Assembly (NCBI GenBank): GCA_040398525.1
Contig: JBBATY010000018.1
Span: 1 to 64,000 of the forward strand
Source of the DNA: VFMC01 sp040398525
Lineage (GTDB): Bacteria > Actinomycetota > Acidimicrobiia > Acidimicrobiales > Ilumatobacteraceae
DNA: 64,000 nucleotides
Direction: 5' to 3'
The stretch's first letter is position 1. Each line of letters starts with the position of its first letter. Under the pieces are notes generated by a model. The model saw nothing but the letters and a program-made list of their open reading frames with translations. It was not told where the DNA came from and did no database searches. The position numbers and the translations under genes are program-made. Of the stretch, positions 1 through 8,329 are shown piece after piece.

Positions 1-922
<922 letters not shown>

Positions 923-945
923 GCCGTTCCCGGCGCCAGCACCAC

Positions 946-951
946 TAGACT
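946..951 (+). promoter_or_regulatory. -10 hexamer of secG (leaderless)
   Basis: TAGACT ends 8 nt before the GTG of secG. No Shine-Dalgarno sequence lies between. Confidence 0.6.
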
Positions 952-959
952 CGCTGCTC

Positions 960-1205
960 GTGCGCGACGTCATCATGTACCTGGTGCTGATCATCAACCT
1001 CCTCTCGTTGATCGGGATGGTCGCCGGCGTGCTCATGCACAGCGGCCGAGGCGGTGGCTTGAGCGACATGCTCGGTGGCGGTGGCATGGCGACAGCACTG
1101 GGCTCGGCGGCTGCCGAGCGCAACCTCACCCGGATCACCACGGTCTTCGCCCTTGTCTGGATGATGACGGTGATCGCCCTCGGTTTCCTGTTGGTCCGCG
1201 CCTGA
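960..1205 (+). CDS. secG: Preprotein translocase subunit SecG
   Basis: Small subunit of the SecYEG channel in the cytoplasmic membrane, which stimulates protein export. The 81-residue product has the SecG layout: one hydrophobic helix at about 5-27, a Gly/Ser-rich cytoplasmic loop (HSGRGGGLSDMLGGG, about 27-41), and a second helix at about 57-79. The loop and the length both match the family. The GTG start is chosen because a TAGACT hexamer sits 8 nt upstream and no ribosome binding site is visible. It lies just downstream of the peptide-transporter gene and just upstream of tRNA-Leu, whose promoter overlaps the secG 3' end. Confidence 0.95.
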   Translation: MRDVIMYLVLIINLLSLIGMVAGVLMHSGRGGGLSDMLGGGGMATALGSAAAERNLTRITTVFALVWMMTVIALGFLLVRA

Positions 1206-1219
1206 CGCGGGGCTAACCT
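1191..1219 (+). promoter_or_regulatory. Promoter of tRNA-Leu
   Basis: TTGGTC at 1191-1196 and TAACCT at 1214-1219 are separated by 17 bp. Transcription would start about 24 nt before the tRNA. The -35 element lies inside the end of secG. Confidence 0.55.
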
Positions 1220-1249
1220 CTGTCTCCCGGCTCGTCAGCGCCGGACCAT

Positions 1250-1336
1250 GTCGAAGTGGCGAAATAGGCAGACGCGCTAGCTTGAGGGGCTAGTGCCCGT
1301 AAGGGCGTGGGGGTTCAAGTCCCCCCTTCGACACCA
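1250..1336 (+). tRNA. tRNA-Leu (anticodon GAG)
   Basis: The 7-bp acceptor stem pairs GTCGAAG (1250-1256) with CTTCGAC (1326-1332). The anticodon stem is CTAGC/GCTAG around the loop TTGAGGG, which gives anticodon GAG. A long variable arm (TGCCCGTAAGGGCG) is present, as expected for class II tRNAs. The T arm carries GTTCAAGTC, and the 3' CCA is encoded at 1334-1336. The isotype follows from the class II form and the anticodon. Confidence 0.96.
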
Positions 1337-1340
1337 CGAG

Positions 1341-1372
1341 CACCCCGGGCCCGGCGCCCGGGGTGTTGCCGT
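1341..1372 (+). terminator. Terminator after tRNA-Leu
   Basis: A 10-bp perfect stem, CACCCCGGGC (1341-1350) with GCCCGGGGTG (1356-1365), closes a 5-nt loop and is followed by a weak T-rich stretch (TTGCCGTTT). It starts 4 bp after the tRNA CCA. Confidence 0.8.
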
Positions 1373-1435
1373 TTCAGGCGCCTCACTGCTGGCATGCCGA
1401 CGGGCGGCCATGTGCACGACCACCCGCTGACACAG

Positions 1436-1441
1436 CAGAAT
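1436..1441 (+). promoter_or_regulatory. -10 hexamer of the LuxR-type gene
   Basis: CAGAAT ends 6 nt before the GTG at 1448. It decides the start against the ATG at 1394 and the reading-frame extension into the tRNA. Confidence 0.45.
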
Positions 1442-1447
1442 GGGGCC

Positions 1448-3585
1448 GTGCCAACGAGCGTCTCCCTGCACCCCGGCGACATCGACCCGCTGTGGCGCGA
1501 GCTGGTGGCGGTCGGCTTGGTGGCTCAGGACGTGACGGTCAGCGGAATCGCCCGCTACGGCCGGGTGCACGCCGCCGTCGCCGAGCGGGCCATCGAAGGC
1601 TGTCGGACGGCTGGCATCATCGCGTCGGACGGGTCGGTCGACCCGGTCACGGCTGCCGAGCTCGTCGCCGATCTGCCGATCGAGCGGGTTGCGTCGGTGC
1701 ACGCGGCCGTCGCCCGGCACCTGATGACCGGTGGCCCCGACCAGCTGGTGGCCGCGCTGCACCACGCCCGCGCTGCAGGCACGCTGGTCCCGCTCGACGA
1801 GCTGGTCTTCATGGCCGAGCGGGGAGGTCGGCTGAGCCTCTCGCTGCACGACTACGCATCGGCCTACGAGCTGCTGTCGGTGGCGGTGGAGTTCGGCAGC
1901 CCCGGCGACCACGGCGCCAACGGGCGCCGGCTGTGCGACCTCGCTGCCGCAGCTGACGGGCTCGGCCGTGTGGGCGAAGCGCGCGACCTGCTGGCGCGCG
2001 CCGCAGTGCTCGGCGAATTGGCCGACGACCCCGCGCTGGTCGTGCGTGCGGCGGTGCAGTACGCCCAGCCCGTCGACTGGTATGCGGGCGACCCCCGTGC
2101 GACGGCCTTGCTGCAGCGTGCCGAGGAACTGGCCGGCACCGAGGGTCAGCGGGTCGCAGTGGCCGCTGCGCGGGCGCTGGCGGAGATGCGCATCCCGGTG
2201 ACCGCAGGCGACCTCGACCAGCAGCTCGCCTGGGTGACCCGCCCGGGTGTGGCCTACCGCGTGGCCGACGAGGCGCTTGCCGCCTCGGCGACGTGCGACC
2301 TCGAGGTGCGCGGCCTGGCTCTGCTGGCCTGGCGAGCGACGCACCGTGCGCCGCGGTTCCTCGAGCAGCGGCTCGCTGCGTCGACCGAGGCGCTCGATGC
2401 CGCCCAGCGGCTCAGGCATCCGTCGAACCAGGTGGAGTCAGCGGTCTGGCTGGCGGTCGACGCGCTCGAGAACGGCGATCGGTCTCTGTACGACGAGGCG
2501 CTGTCGGTGGCCCGCTGGGTGGCCGAGCGCGACGGCAACCCCCGGCTGAAGTGGCGGGCCTACTGCATGGCTGCGGGTGCGGCACTGCTCGACGGCGATC
2601 TCGAGTCGGCCGGGCGGTTCCGTCTGCAGGCACGCGAGCTCGGCCAGCAGATCGCCTCGCCGGGTTGGCTCGCCGCCGACCTGCTGCTGACGGCCGAGGA
2701 AGTAGTGGTGCGCGACGACCCGGGCGACATGGCGGGCTANNNNNNNNNNNNNNNNNNNNNNNNNNNNNNNNNNNNNNNNNNNNNNNNNNNNNNNNNNNNN
2801 NNNNNNNNNNNNNNNNNNNNNNNNNNNNNNNNNNNNNNNTGCTGACGGCCGAGGAAGTAGTGGTGCGCGACGACCCGGGCGACATGGCGGGCTACCTGCT
2901 CGACGACGATGCTGCCGAGATGATCAGCCCGATCGGGCGGGCGTTGATGGGGCACCTCCACGCCCGGTGCGGCAACACCGAGCTTGCCGAGCGCTTTGTG
3001 CGCCTGGCTCTGCGTCGGCTCGACGAGGAGAGCAGCTACCTCCTGCTGTGCTCGCGGGCGGCAGCAGCGGTGGCCGCTGCGGAGCTCGACCAGCTGGCTG
3101 CAGAGCTGGTGCCGGTGCTCGAGCCCTGGGTCGACCGCATCGTGCTCGATGCCAATGGCTGGTGGTGCGACGGTCCGGTGGCCCTGTGGCTCGCCGAGTT
3201 GCATCTCGTGATGGACGACCAAGCTCCGGTCCGCCACCTTGTCGACCTCGGCGAGCAGCGCGCCCATGCCATCAACGATGTGCGGTCGTTGCGTCGCGCT
3301 GCTGCCTTGCGCGGTCGGCTGGCGAGCGCCTCACCACGTCGGCATGTGGTCGCCAGCTCGGAAGCGATGCCCGAGATGGCCGATCCACTGAGCGCTCGCG
3401 AACGTGAGGTGCTCCGCTATCTGGCCGCCGGACGGACCAACCGCGAGATCGCATCGACGATGTCGTTCAGCGTGTCGACCGTGCGGGCGGCGACGATGGC
3501 GATCTACCGCAAGCTCGAGGCCAACGGTCGCACCGATGCTGTGGCCCGTGCGATCCAGTTGGGCCTGCTCGAGCCGGTTCCCTGA
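1448..3585 (+). CDS. LuxR-family transcriptional regulator, interrupted by a false assembly gap
   Basis: DNA-binding regulator with a C-terminal LuxR helix-turn-helix (LSAREREVLRYLAAGRTNRE and the following helices) and a long Ala/Leu/Arg-rich helical region resembling TPR-type repeats. There is no Walker A motif, so this is not a full MalT/LAL-type ATPase. The frame is open from 1448 to the N-run at 2740-2839 and resumes in another frame after it. Deleting the Ns plus one copy of the flanking 55-bp duplication (155 bp) joins both halves into one frame of 660 residues with sensible sequence across the junction. The start is the GTG 6 nt after CAGAAT; the ATG at 1394 is an alternative. A strong terminator follows. 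The inducer and targets are unknown. Confidence 0.88.
2685..2894. other. False assembly gap: 100 Ns between identical 55-bp copies
   Basis: Bases 2685-2739 and 2840-2894 are identical, with exactly 100 Ns (2740-2839) between them. This is how two contigs that overlap by one assembly k-mer look when a scaffolder pads them. Removing 155 bp restores the LuxR-type reading frame. Confidence 0.93.
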
Positions 3586-3608
3586 ACGACGAGTGTGGCC
3601 GAACGTGA

Positions 3609-3650
3609 CGAGAGGCCCCCACCTTGCGGGGGAGGCCTCTCGTTGTCGTC
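3609..3650. terminator. Strong hairpin terminator after the LuxR-type gene
   Basis: CGAGAGGCC-CCCACC (3609-3623) pairs with GGGGGAGGCCTCTCG (3628-3642), with a bulge and a TTGC loop. TTGTCGTCC follows. It lies between convergent genes and could serve both. Confidence 0.8.
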
Positions 3651-3814
3651 CATTCCGGTGCGGAACCGGAACAGGTCCGGCCGTTGGGCTCCCGATCCCT
3701 TCGGCCAGATGCCACCCGCGAACGGCTGGCGGCATGAGCATCGCGGGTCGGGAGCGCTGCTGCCAGCGATCGCGACCACCTCTGACCGGATGGTTGGCAG
3801 GAATGATCGAGTGG
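3643..3814. other. Intergenic stretch rich in nested inverted repeats
   Basis: This 172-bp stretch between two converging genes has no coding potential I can support. It holds TTCCGGT/ACCGGAA (3653-3659, 3665-3671), GCTCCCGA (3688-3695) with TCGGGAGC (3748-3755), and CCCGCG (3715-3720) with CGCGGG (3742-3747). A competing pair is ATGCCACC (3709-3716) with GGCGGCAT (3728-3735), one mismatch. It could be a structured RNA or only a long 3' region. I do not recognise a known family. Confidence 0.35.
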
Positions 3815-4948
3815 TCAGCAGGGAAGGCTGCGGATCACCACGCTGCCCACCGAGTAGCCGGCACCGAACGAGCAGATCACCCCGAGGTCACCGGGATGCA
3901 GGTCGCTGCGGTGCAGGTGGAACGCGATGATCGACCCGGCCGAGCTGGTGTTGGCGAACTCGTCGAGCACCACGGGCGCCTCGTCCTCGTCGGGCACCCG
4001 GCCGAGCACCGACTTCGCGATGAGCTGGTTCATCTTCAGGTTCGCCTGGTGCAGCCAGAAGCGGCGTACAGCGGACGGCTCAATCGATAGCGAGCCGAGG
4101 TGCTCGGTGATATGCGAGGCCACCATCGGGCACACCTCGCGGAACACCTGCTGGCCGCGCTGGCGGAACACCAGTTCGTCCGGATCGCGAACTCCGTCCT
4201 CGCTCGGGTTGAGGAAGCCGAAGTCGTTGCGGATCGTGTTCGAGAACTTCGTCGCCAGACGGGTTCCGACGACCTCCCAGCGCTCGTGGGCGACGGCGTC
4301 GTCGGCGCGTTCGAGCACTACGGCGGTGCAGGCATCGCCGAAGATGAAGTGGAAGTCGCGCATCGCGAAGTTGTTGTGGCCGGAGGTGATCTCCGGGTTC
4401 ACCACCACCACGCAATTCGCCGAGCCACTGCGCAGGGCATCCACGCCCGCCTGGATGGCGAACGTCGCCGAGCTGCAGGCGACGTTCATGTCGTAGGCCC
4501 AGCCTCCGGCTCCGATCGCCTGCTGGATCTCGATCGAGACCGCTGGGTAGGCGCGCTGCAGGTTCGAACAGCCGACGATGATGGCGTCGACCTCGTGGGG
4601 CTCGCGGCCGGCCTGGGCGAGCGCCTCGAGGATCGGAGGGATCGACATCTCGGCCTGGATGCCCAACTCGTCCTCGCTGCGCAAGGGCAGATGTGGTCGC
4701 ATCCGATCCGGGTCGAGCACCCCGCTGCGTTCGACGACGTGCCGCGACCGGATGCCGGAGGCCTTGACGATGAACTCCTCGTCCGGCAGCGGCCGTGGCT
4801 CGCACTCACCTCGGGCGATGGCGTCGGCGTGCTCGTCGTTCCAGCGTTCGACGGCGACCGCCAGCGACGCGACGAGCTCGGCGTTGCTGATCGTGTCCGT
4901 GGGGGCAGCCAGCCCGGATCCGGTGATCACGACTCGACTGCTGTTCAC
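3815..4948 (-). CDS. Beta-ketoacyl-ACP synthase III-like enzyme
   Basis: Thiolase-fold condensing enzyme of the FabH branch, which would join an acyl-CoA or acyl-ACP primer to an extender unit. The 377-residue protein carries the full triad: Cys158 in NVACSSATF, His300 in WLHQAN and Asn333 in FANTSSAGS. It is longer than E. coli FabH (317) because of an N-terminal insertion at about 35-60, and it resembles the Pseudomonas PA3286-type synthases rather than housekeeping FabH. The start is GTG at 4948, set by GGAGGT (4954-4959 on this strand) 5 nt upstream. No fatty-acid genes adjoin it, so the primer and pathway are unknown. Confidence 0.9.
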   Translation of the reverse strand: MNSSRVVITGSGLAAPTDTISNAELVASLAVAVERWNDEHADAIARGECEPRPLPDEEFIVKASGIRSRHVVERSGVLDPDRMRPHLPLRSEDELGIQAEMSIPPILEALAQAGREPHEVDAIIVGCSNLQRAYPAVSIEIQQAIGAGGWAYDMNVACSSATFAIQAGVDALRSGSANCVVVVNPEITSGHNNFAMRDFHFIFGDACTAVVLERADDAVAHERWEVVGTRLATKFSNTIRNDFGFLNPSEDGVRDPDELVFRQRGQQVFREVCPMVASHITEHLGSLSIEPSAVRRFWLHQANLKMNQLIAKSVLGRVPDEDEAPVVLDEFANTSSAGSIIAFHLHRSDLHPGDLGVICSFGAGYSVGSVVIRSLPC

Positions 4949-5102
4949 TCAACACCTCCGTAGACGCACGTCTGCCGAGTATTGCCGACCGGTCGTGCGT
5001 TCACGGAACAACGGCCCTCTCGGGGCCGCGGACGCCGTGGGTACGGTCGCCGCTCGACGGACAGACAGGTCATGGTTCGCCTCCGTGCGGGGCCATGCGG
5101 AT

Positions 5103-5108
5103 GAGGAG
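5103..5108 (+). promoter_or_regulatory. Ribosome binding site deciding the fusion-gene start
   Basis: GAGGAG lies 6 nt before the GTG at 5115. The in-frame GTG at 5085 and the longer open frame upstream have no such site. Confidence 0.6.
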
Positions 5109-5114
5109 CGTTCG

Positions 5115-7244
5115 GTGCGGATCGAGCGGGTGGGATTGGTCGGGCTCGGGTACATCGCGGGCTTCCACGCAGCAGCGGTACGGCAGGTGAGCCCCCGTGC
5201 CCAGGTGATCGGGCTCGACCTCGACCGCGACGCGGCACGGCGGGCGGAGCGGTCGGGCCTCGTCGACACGGTGGTGGACGACCTCGACGACCTGCTGGGT
5301 GCTGAACCGGATGTGGTGCACGTCCTCACCCCACCGGCTGCCCACCACGCGATGGTGGCAACCTTGGTGCGCCACGGCATCGACGTGCTGGTGGAGAAGC
5401 CACTGGCCCACTCCCCGCAGGCGGCAGCCGATATCGCCGAGGCAGCGCGCGACGGCGGGGCTGCGGTCGGGGTGAGCCACAACCTGCTCTTCGCGCCCGT
5501 CTGGCAACGGGCCCGCGCACTGCTCGACGCCGGAGCAATCGGCCTCGTTCGCTCGGTCGATGTCGTGACCCAGCGTCCCGTGCCTGCGTTACGCAGCGAG
5601 GACACACGGGTGTGGATGCTGCAGCGAGCGGACAACGTCTTGTTCGAGATCGCTCCGCATGCCTTCGCCCAGGTGCTCGACCTCGTTCCCGGGATGGAGG
5701 TCGAGGCAGTCGTCGTCGGCGACGTGCAGCAGCTGCCCAACGGGGTCGGATTCGTCCGTTCGTGGGATGTGGTGGGCCGCTCGGGTGCCGTCGGGGTACG
5801 ACTGCGACTGACGTTCGATGACGCATTCGCCACCTCGACAGTGCAGGTGCGCGGCACCCTCGGTCAACTCGACGTCGATCTCGACCGGTCGACGCTTGCG
5901 CTCACGACGAGAGGGACGGCGGCCTACGACCTCGAGCTCGCCCGTCAGTCGCTCGGCCAGGCGGGCGCACTCGCTCGCGACGCGGCGCGCCGTGTGGTCG
6001 ATGTCGTGGCCTCGAAGGCGGGTGTCGGGTCGCGCAGTGATCCCTTCGCCGCAGGGATCACTGCCTCGGTGGCCGCGTTCCACCGGCGCCAGACCCGAGC
6101 TGCGGTCGACCGTCGGCAGTCGCTCGACTTCGCCACTGCAGTCGTCGAGCTCGCCGACACCGTTGCCGAACGGGCAGGGATCGACCGCCGAGCGCCAGCC
6201 AGCCTTGAGCGAGCCTGTCCGGCGCCGGCTCGCACGCCGACCACGCCGAAGCCGGAGGTGGTGGTGCTCGGCGGGACCGGCTTCATCGGCCGCCACGTCG
6301 TGCGCTCCCTCGCTCGCACTCGGTCCGTCAGGGTTGTCGCTCGTCGACCCGAGGCCGCAGCGGAGCTGTTCGCGGAACTGCCGGTCGAGGTGGTGCAGGG
6401 AGATGTCTCCGACACGGCGTCCGTCAGCGCACAGATCGACCCGGACACGACGGTCGTCGATCTCGCCTTCAGCGGCGGGACGACCTGGGAGGCCCTGGCC
6501 CAGACGGACCTCGCAGCGACGCAGCGGCTCGCGGATGCGTTGGCGAGCCGCGGCGTACGGCGCTACATCTACGCATCGACGATCGCCATCTACGACGCCG
6601 GGCGAGCGGGTGAGGTGATCACCGAGCGCACGCCGGCAGGTCGGGGGACGGTGCGTGTGGCCCCCTATCCGCGGATGAAGCTCGCTGCCGAGCGGCACCT
6701 CGAGCACCTCCACCAGTCGTCGGGGCTCCCGCTGGTCATCGCTCGGCCCGGAGTGGTCGTCGGCGTCGACAGCGAGCCGTGCCACTGGGGCGTCGCAGCC
6801 TGGCCGTACACCAATGTGTGCATCCACTGGGGCACGGGCGCTCATCCGCTGCCGCTGGTGCTGGTCGAGGACGTTGCCGACGCCCTCGTCGCCATGGTCG
6901 ACGTCGACGACATCGATGGTGAGTCGTTCAACCTGTGTGCCGACGCGACCATCACGGCCGCGGACTACGTTGCCGCGTTGTCCGAGGCGACGGGTGAGCC
7001 GATCCGGTCGGTGCCGCGCTCCACGGCACGCTGGTTCACCGCCTCGCTCGCTACCTGGGCGGTCAAGCTGCCAGGGCCAGGCCGGGTGCCCCTCCCGAGC
7101 TGGCGCGAGTTGGCCGGCCGTGGGTTCGCGGCGCGCTTCGACTGTGCAAAGGCTGCGACGGTGCTCGGGTGGGCCCCCGAGGACCGCGCCGCCGAGCTGG
7201 TGCGTCGCGGCATCGTCGAGCCGGCCAAGGCCTGGCAACGATGA
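5115..7244 (+). CDS. Fused Gfo/Idh/MocA oxidoreductase and NAD-dependent epimerase
   Basis: Two Rossmann enzymes in one 709-residue chain. The N-terminal half (about 1-365) is a Gfo/Idh/MocA dehydrogenase with the nucleotide-binding GLGYIA (10-15) and the signature EKP at 94-96. The C-terminal half (from about 378) is an extended-SDR epimerase/dehydratase with GGTGFIG near 385 and a YxxxK at about 517-521 (YPRMK). Together they could oxidise and then epimerise or dehydrate a sugar or sugar nucleotide. The stop overlaps the start of a glycosyltransferase gene, which supports a glycan role. GTG 5115 is chosen for its ribosome binding site. The substrate is not readable. Confidence 0.9.
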   Translation: MRIERVGLVGLGYIAGFHAAAVRQVSPRAQVIGLDLDRDAARRAERSGLVDTVVDDLDDLLGAEPDVVHVLTPPAAHHAMVATLVRHGIDVLVEKPLAHSPQAAADIAEAARDGGAAVGVSHNLLFAPVWQRARALLDAGAIGLVRSVDVVTQRPVPALRSEDTRVWMLQRADNVLFEIAPHAFAQVLDLVPGMEVEAVVVGDVQQLPNGVGFVRSWDVVGRSGAVGVRLRLTFDDAFATSTVQVRGTLGQLDVDLDRSTLALTTRGTAAYDLELARQSLGQAGALARDAARRVVDVVASKAGVGSRSDPFAAGITASVAAFHRRQTRAAVDRRQSLDFATAVVELADTVAERAGIDRRAPASLERACPAPARTPTTPKPEVVVLGGTGFIGRHVVRSLARTRSVRVVARRPEAAAELFAELPVEVVQGDVSDTASVSAQIDPDTTVVDLAFSGGTTWEALAQTDLAATQRLADALASRGVRRYIYASTIAIYDAGRAGEVITERTPAGRGTVRVAPYPRMKLAAERHLEHLHQSSGLPLVIARPGVVVGVDSEPCHWGVAAWPYTNVCIHWGTGAHPLPLVLVEDVADALVAMVDVDDIDGESFNLCADATITAADYVAALSEATGEPIRSVPRSTARWFTASLATWAVKLPGPGRVPLPSWRELAGRGFAARFDCAKAATVLGWAPEDRAAELVRRGIVEPAKAWQR

Positions 7245-8257
7245 CCGTGGCGTCAGGCCCCGATGACGTCGGCGGCGTGCGGTGCGGCATCGTGGTGATC
7301 GGGCGCAATGAGGGCAAGCGTCTCCGGGCGTGCCTCCGGTCGGTAGAGCGTGTGCGGTGCCCCGCGATCTACGTCGACTCCCGTTCGACCGACGACAGCG
7401 TGGCGATCGCACAGGCTGCCGGTGTGGAGGTGGTCGAGCTCGGGGCGCAGGACGAGCTGTCGGCGGCGCTGGCTCGCAATGTCGGCGCGCGTGCCCTCGT
7501 GGCGGCACATCCCGACATCGACCTGGTGCAGTTCGTCGACGGCGACTGCGAAGTGTCGGCCGGGTGGATGCAGGCGGCGATAGCAAGGATGGTCATCGCC
7601 CCCGACCTGGCTGCTGTCTGCGGATACCGGCACGAGCTCCGGCCGCGACGGAACCTGTTCCACCGCGCCGTCGAGCAGGAGTGGAGGATGGGGGCCACCG
7701 GGGTGGTCTCCGACTTCGCCGGCGACGTGCTGCTGCGGCGGTCGTGGTTCGAGCGCGTGGGGGGCTACGACACCCGTGCCGTGGCGGGGGAGGACACCGA
7801 GCTGAGCTCGAGGTTGCGGGCGGCCGGGGGGCGGATCGAGCGCCTCGACATGGTGGCGACCGTGCACGAGATCGACATGGGGAGCGCCCGCCAGTGGTGG
7901 AAGCGAGCGCGCCGTGGCGGGTACGGCGCCGCAGCGGTTGCCGACCTGCACCGCAGGACCGACCGCCTGTTCGCCGACCAGGTCGTGCGGATGGTGCTGT
8001 GGGGGCTGGTCGTCCCGCTGCTCGCCCTGGTCGCTTGGCCACGAACTCGACTCCCGCTGCTCTCGCTCTGGGTTCGCTGGGTGGTGTCGACATGGCGGGC
8101 GGCGCGATCGGTCACCAACCCGGCTGCCGACGCGCTCGACCGCCTCGCGTGGGGGCTGTCGTGCTCGTGGGCGGCCGTGCCCGGAGCGCTCGGTGTGCTC
8201 GGCTTCACGATCGATCGGCTCCGGGGACGGCGGCCGCGCCTGATCGAGTACCGCTGA
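7241..8257 (+). CDS. Family 2 glycosyltransferase
   Basis: GT-A fold glycosyltransferase that moves a sugar from a nucleotide donor to an unknown acceptor, probably at the membrane. The 338-residue protein opens with the usual beta strand and NEG motif (GIVVIGRNEG, 16-25), has the metal-binding DGD at 100-102, and a late acidic motif AGEDTEL typical of the acceptor side. Hydrophobic segments in the last 100 residues (around 250-275 and 310-330) suggest membrane attachment. The ATG overlaps the stop of the preceding fusion gene by 4 bp (ATGA), so the two are translationally coupled and probably act on one glycan. Confidence 0.92.
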   Translation: MTVASGPDDVGGVRCGIVVIGRNEGKRLRACLRSVERVRCPAIYVDSRSTDDSVAIAQAAGVEVVELGAQDELSAALARNVGARALVAAHPDIDLVQFVDGDCEVSAGWMQAAIARMVIAPDLAAVCGYRHELRPRRNLFHRAVEQEWRMGATGVVSDFAGDVLLRRSWFERVGGYDTRAVAGEDTELSSRLRAAGGRIERLDMVATVHEIDMGSARQWWKRARRGGYGAAAVADLHRRTDRLFADQVVRMVLWGLVVPLLALVAWPRTRLPLLSLWVRWVVSTWRAARSVTNPAADALDRLAWGLSCSWAAVPGALGVLGFTIDRLRGRRPRLIEYR

Positions 8258-8292
8258 GCCGCCCGGGATCGCCACTGGGGAGCAGAGGCCGC

Positions 8293-8298
8293 TAGCAT
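8293..8298 (+). promoter_or_regulatory. Possible -10 hexamer of the helicase operon
   Basis: TAGCAT overlaps the first in-frame ATG (8297) and has no start codon 6-9 nt behind it. If real, the transcript begins near 8305 and the ATG at 8330 is the first usable start. Confidence 0.35.
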
Positions 8299-8329
8299 GA
8301 CGGTCGTCCCGCCCACCGGCGGTCAGGAG

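Noticed and set aside
1307..1447. Start of the LuxR-type gene at the GTG at 1307 or the ATG at 1394
   Set aside because: 1307 lies inside tRNA-Leu, and the frame then runs through its terminator. The ATG at 1394 has no ribosome binding site, while GTG 1448 has a CAGAAT hexamer 6 nt upstream.
3688..3755. A tRNA or known riboswitch in the structured intergenic region
   Set aside because: No T-loop sequence, acceptor stem or CCA, no recognised aptamer core, and no downstream gene in either direction for a riboswitch to control.
4578..5114. Long 5' extension of the fusion-gene frame
   Set aside because: It is antisense to the KAS III-like gene, matches no domain and lacks a ribosome binding site. 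GAGGAG sets the start at 5115.
8297..8329. ATG at 8297 as helicase start
   Set aside because: It overlaps the TAGCAT hexamer at 8293-8298 and could not be in a transcript from that promoter. Not fully excluded if another promoter is used.
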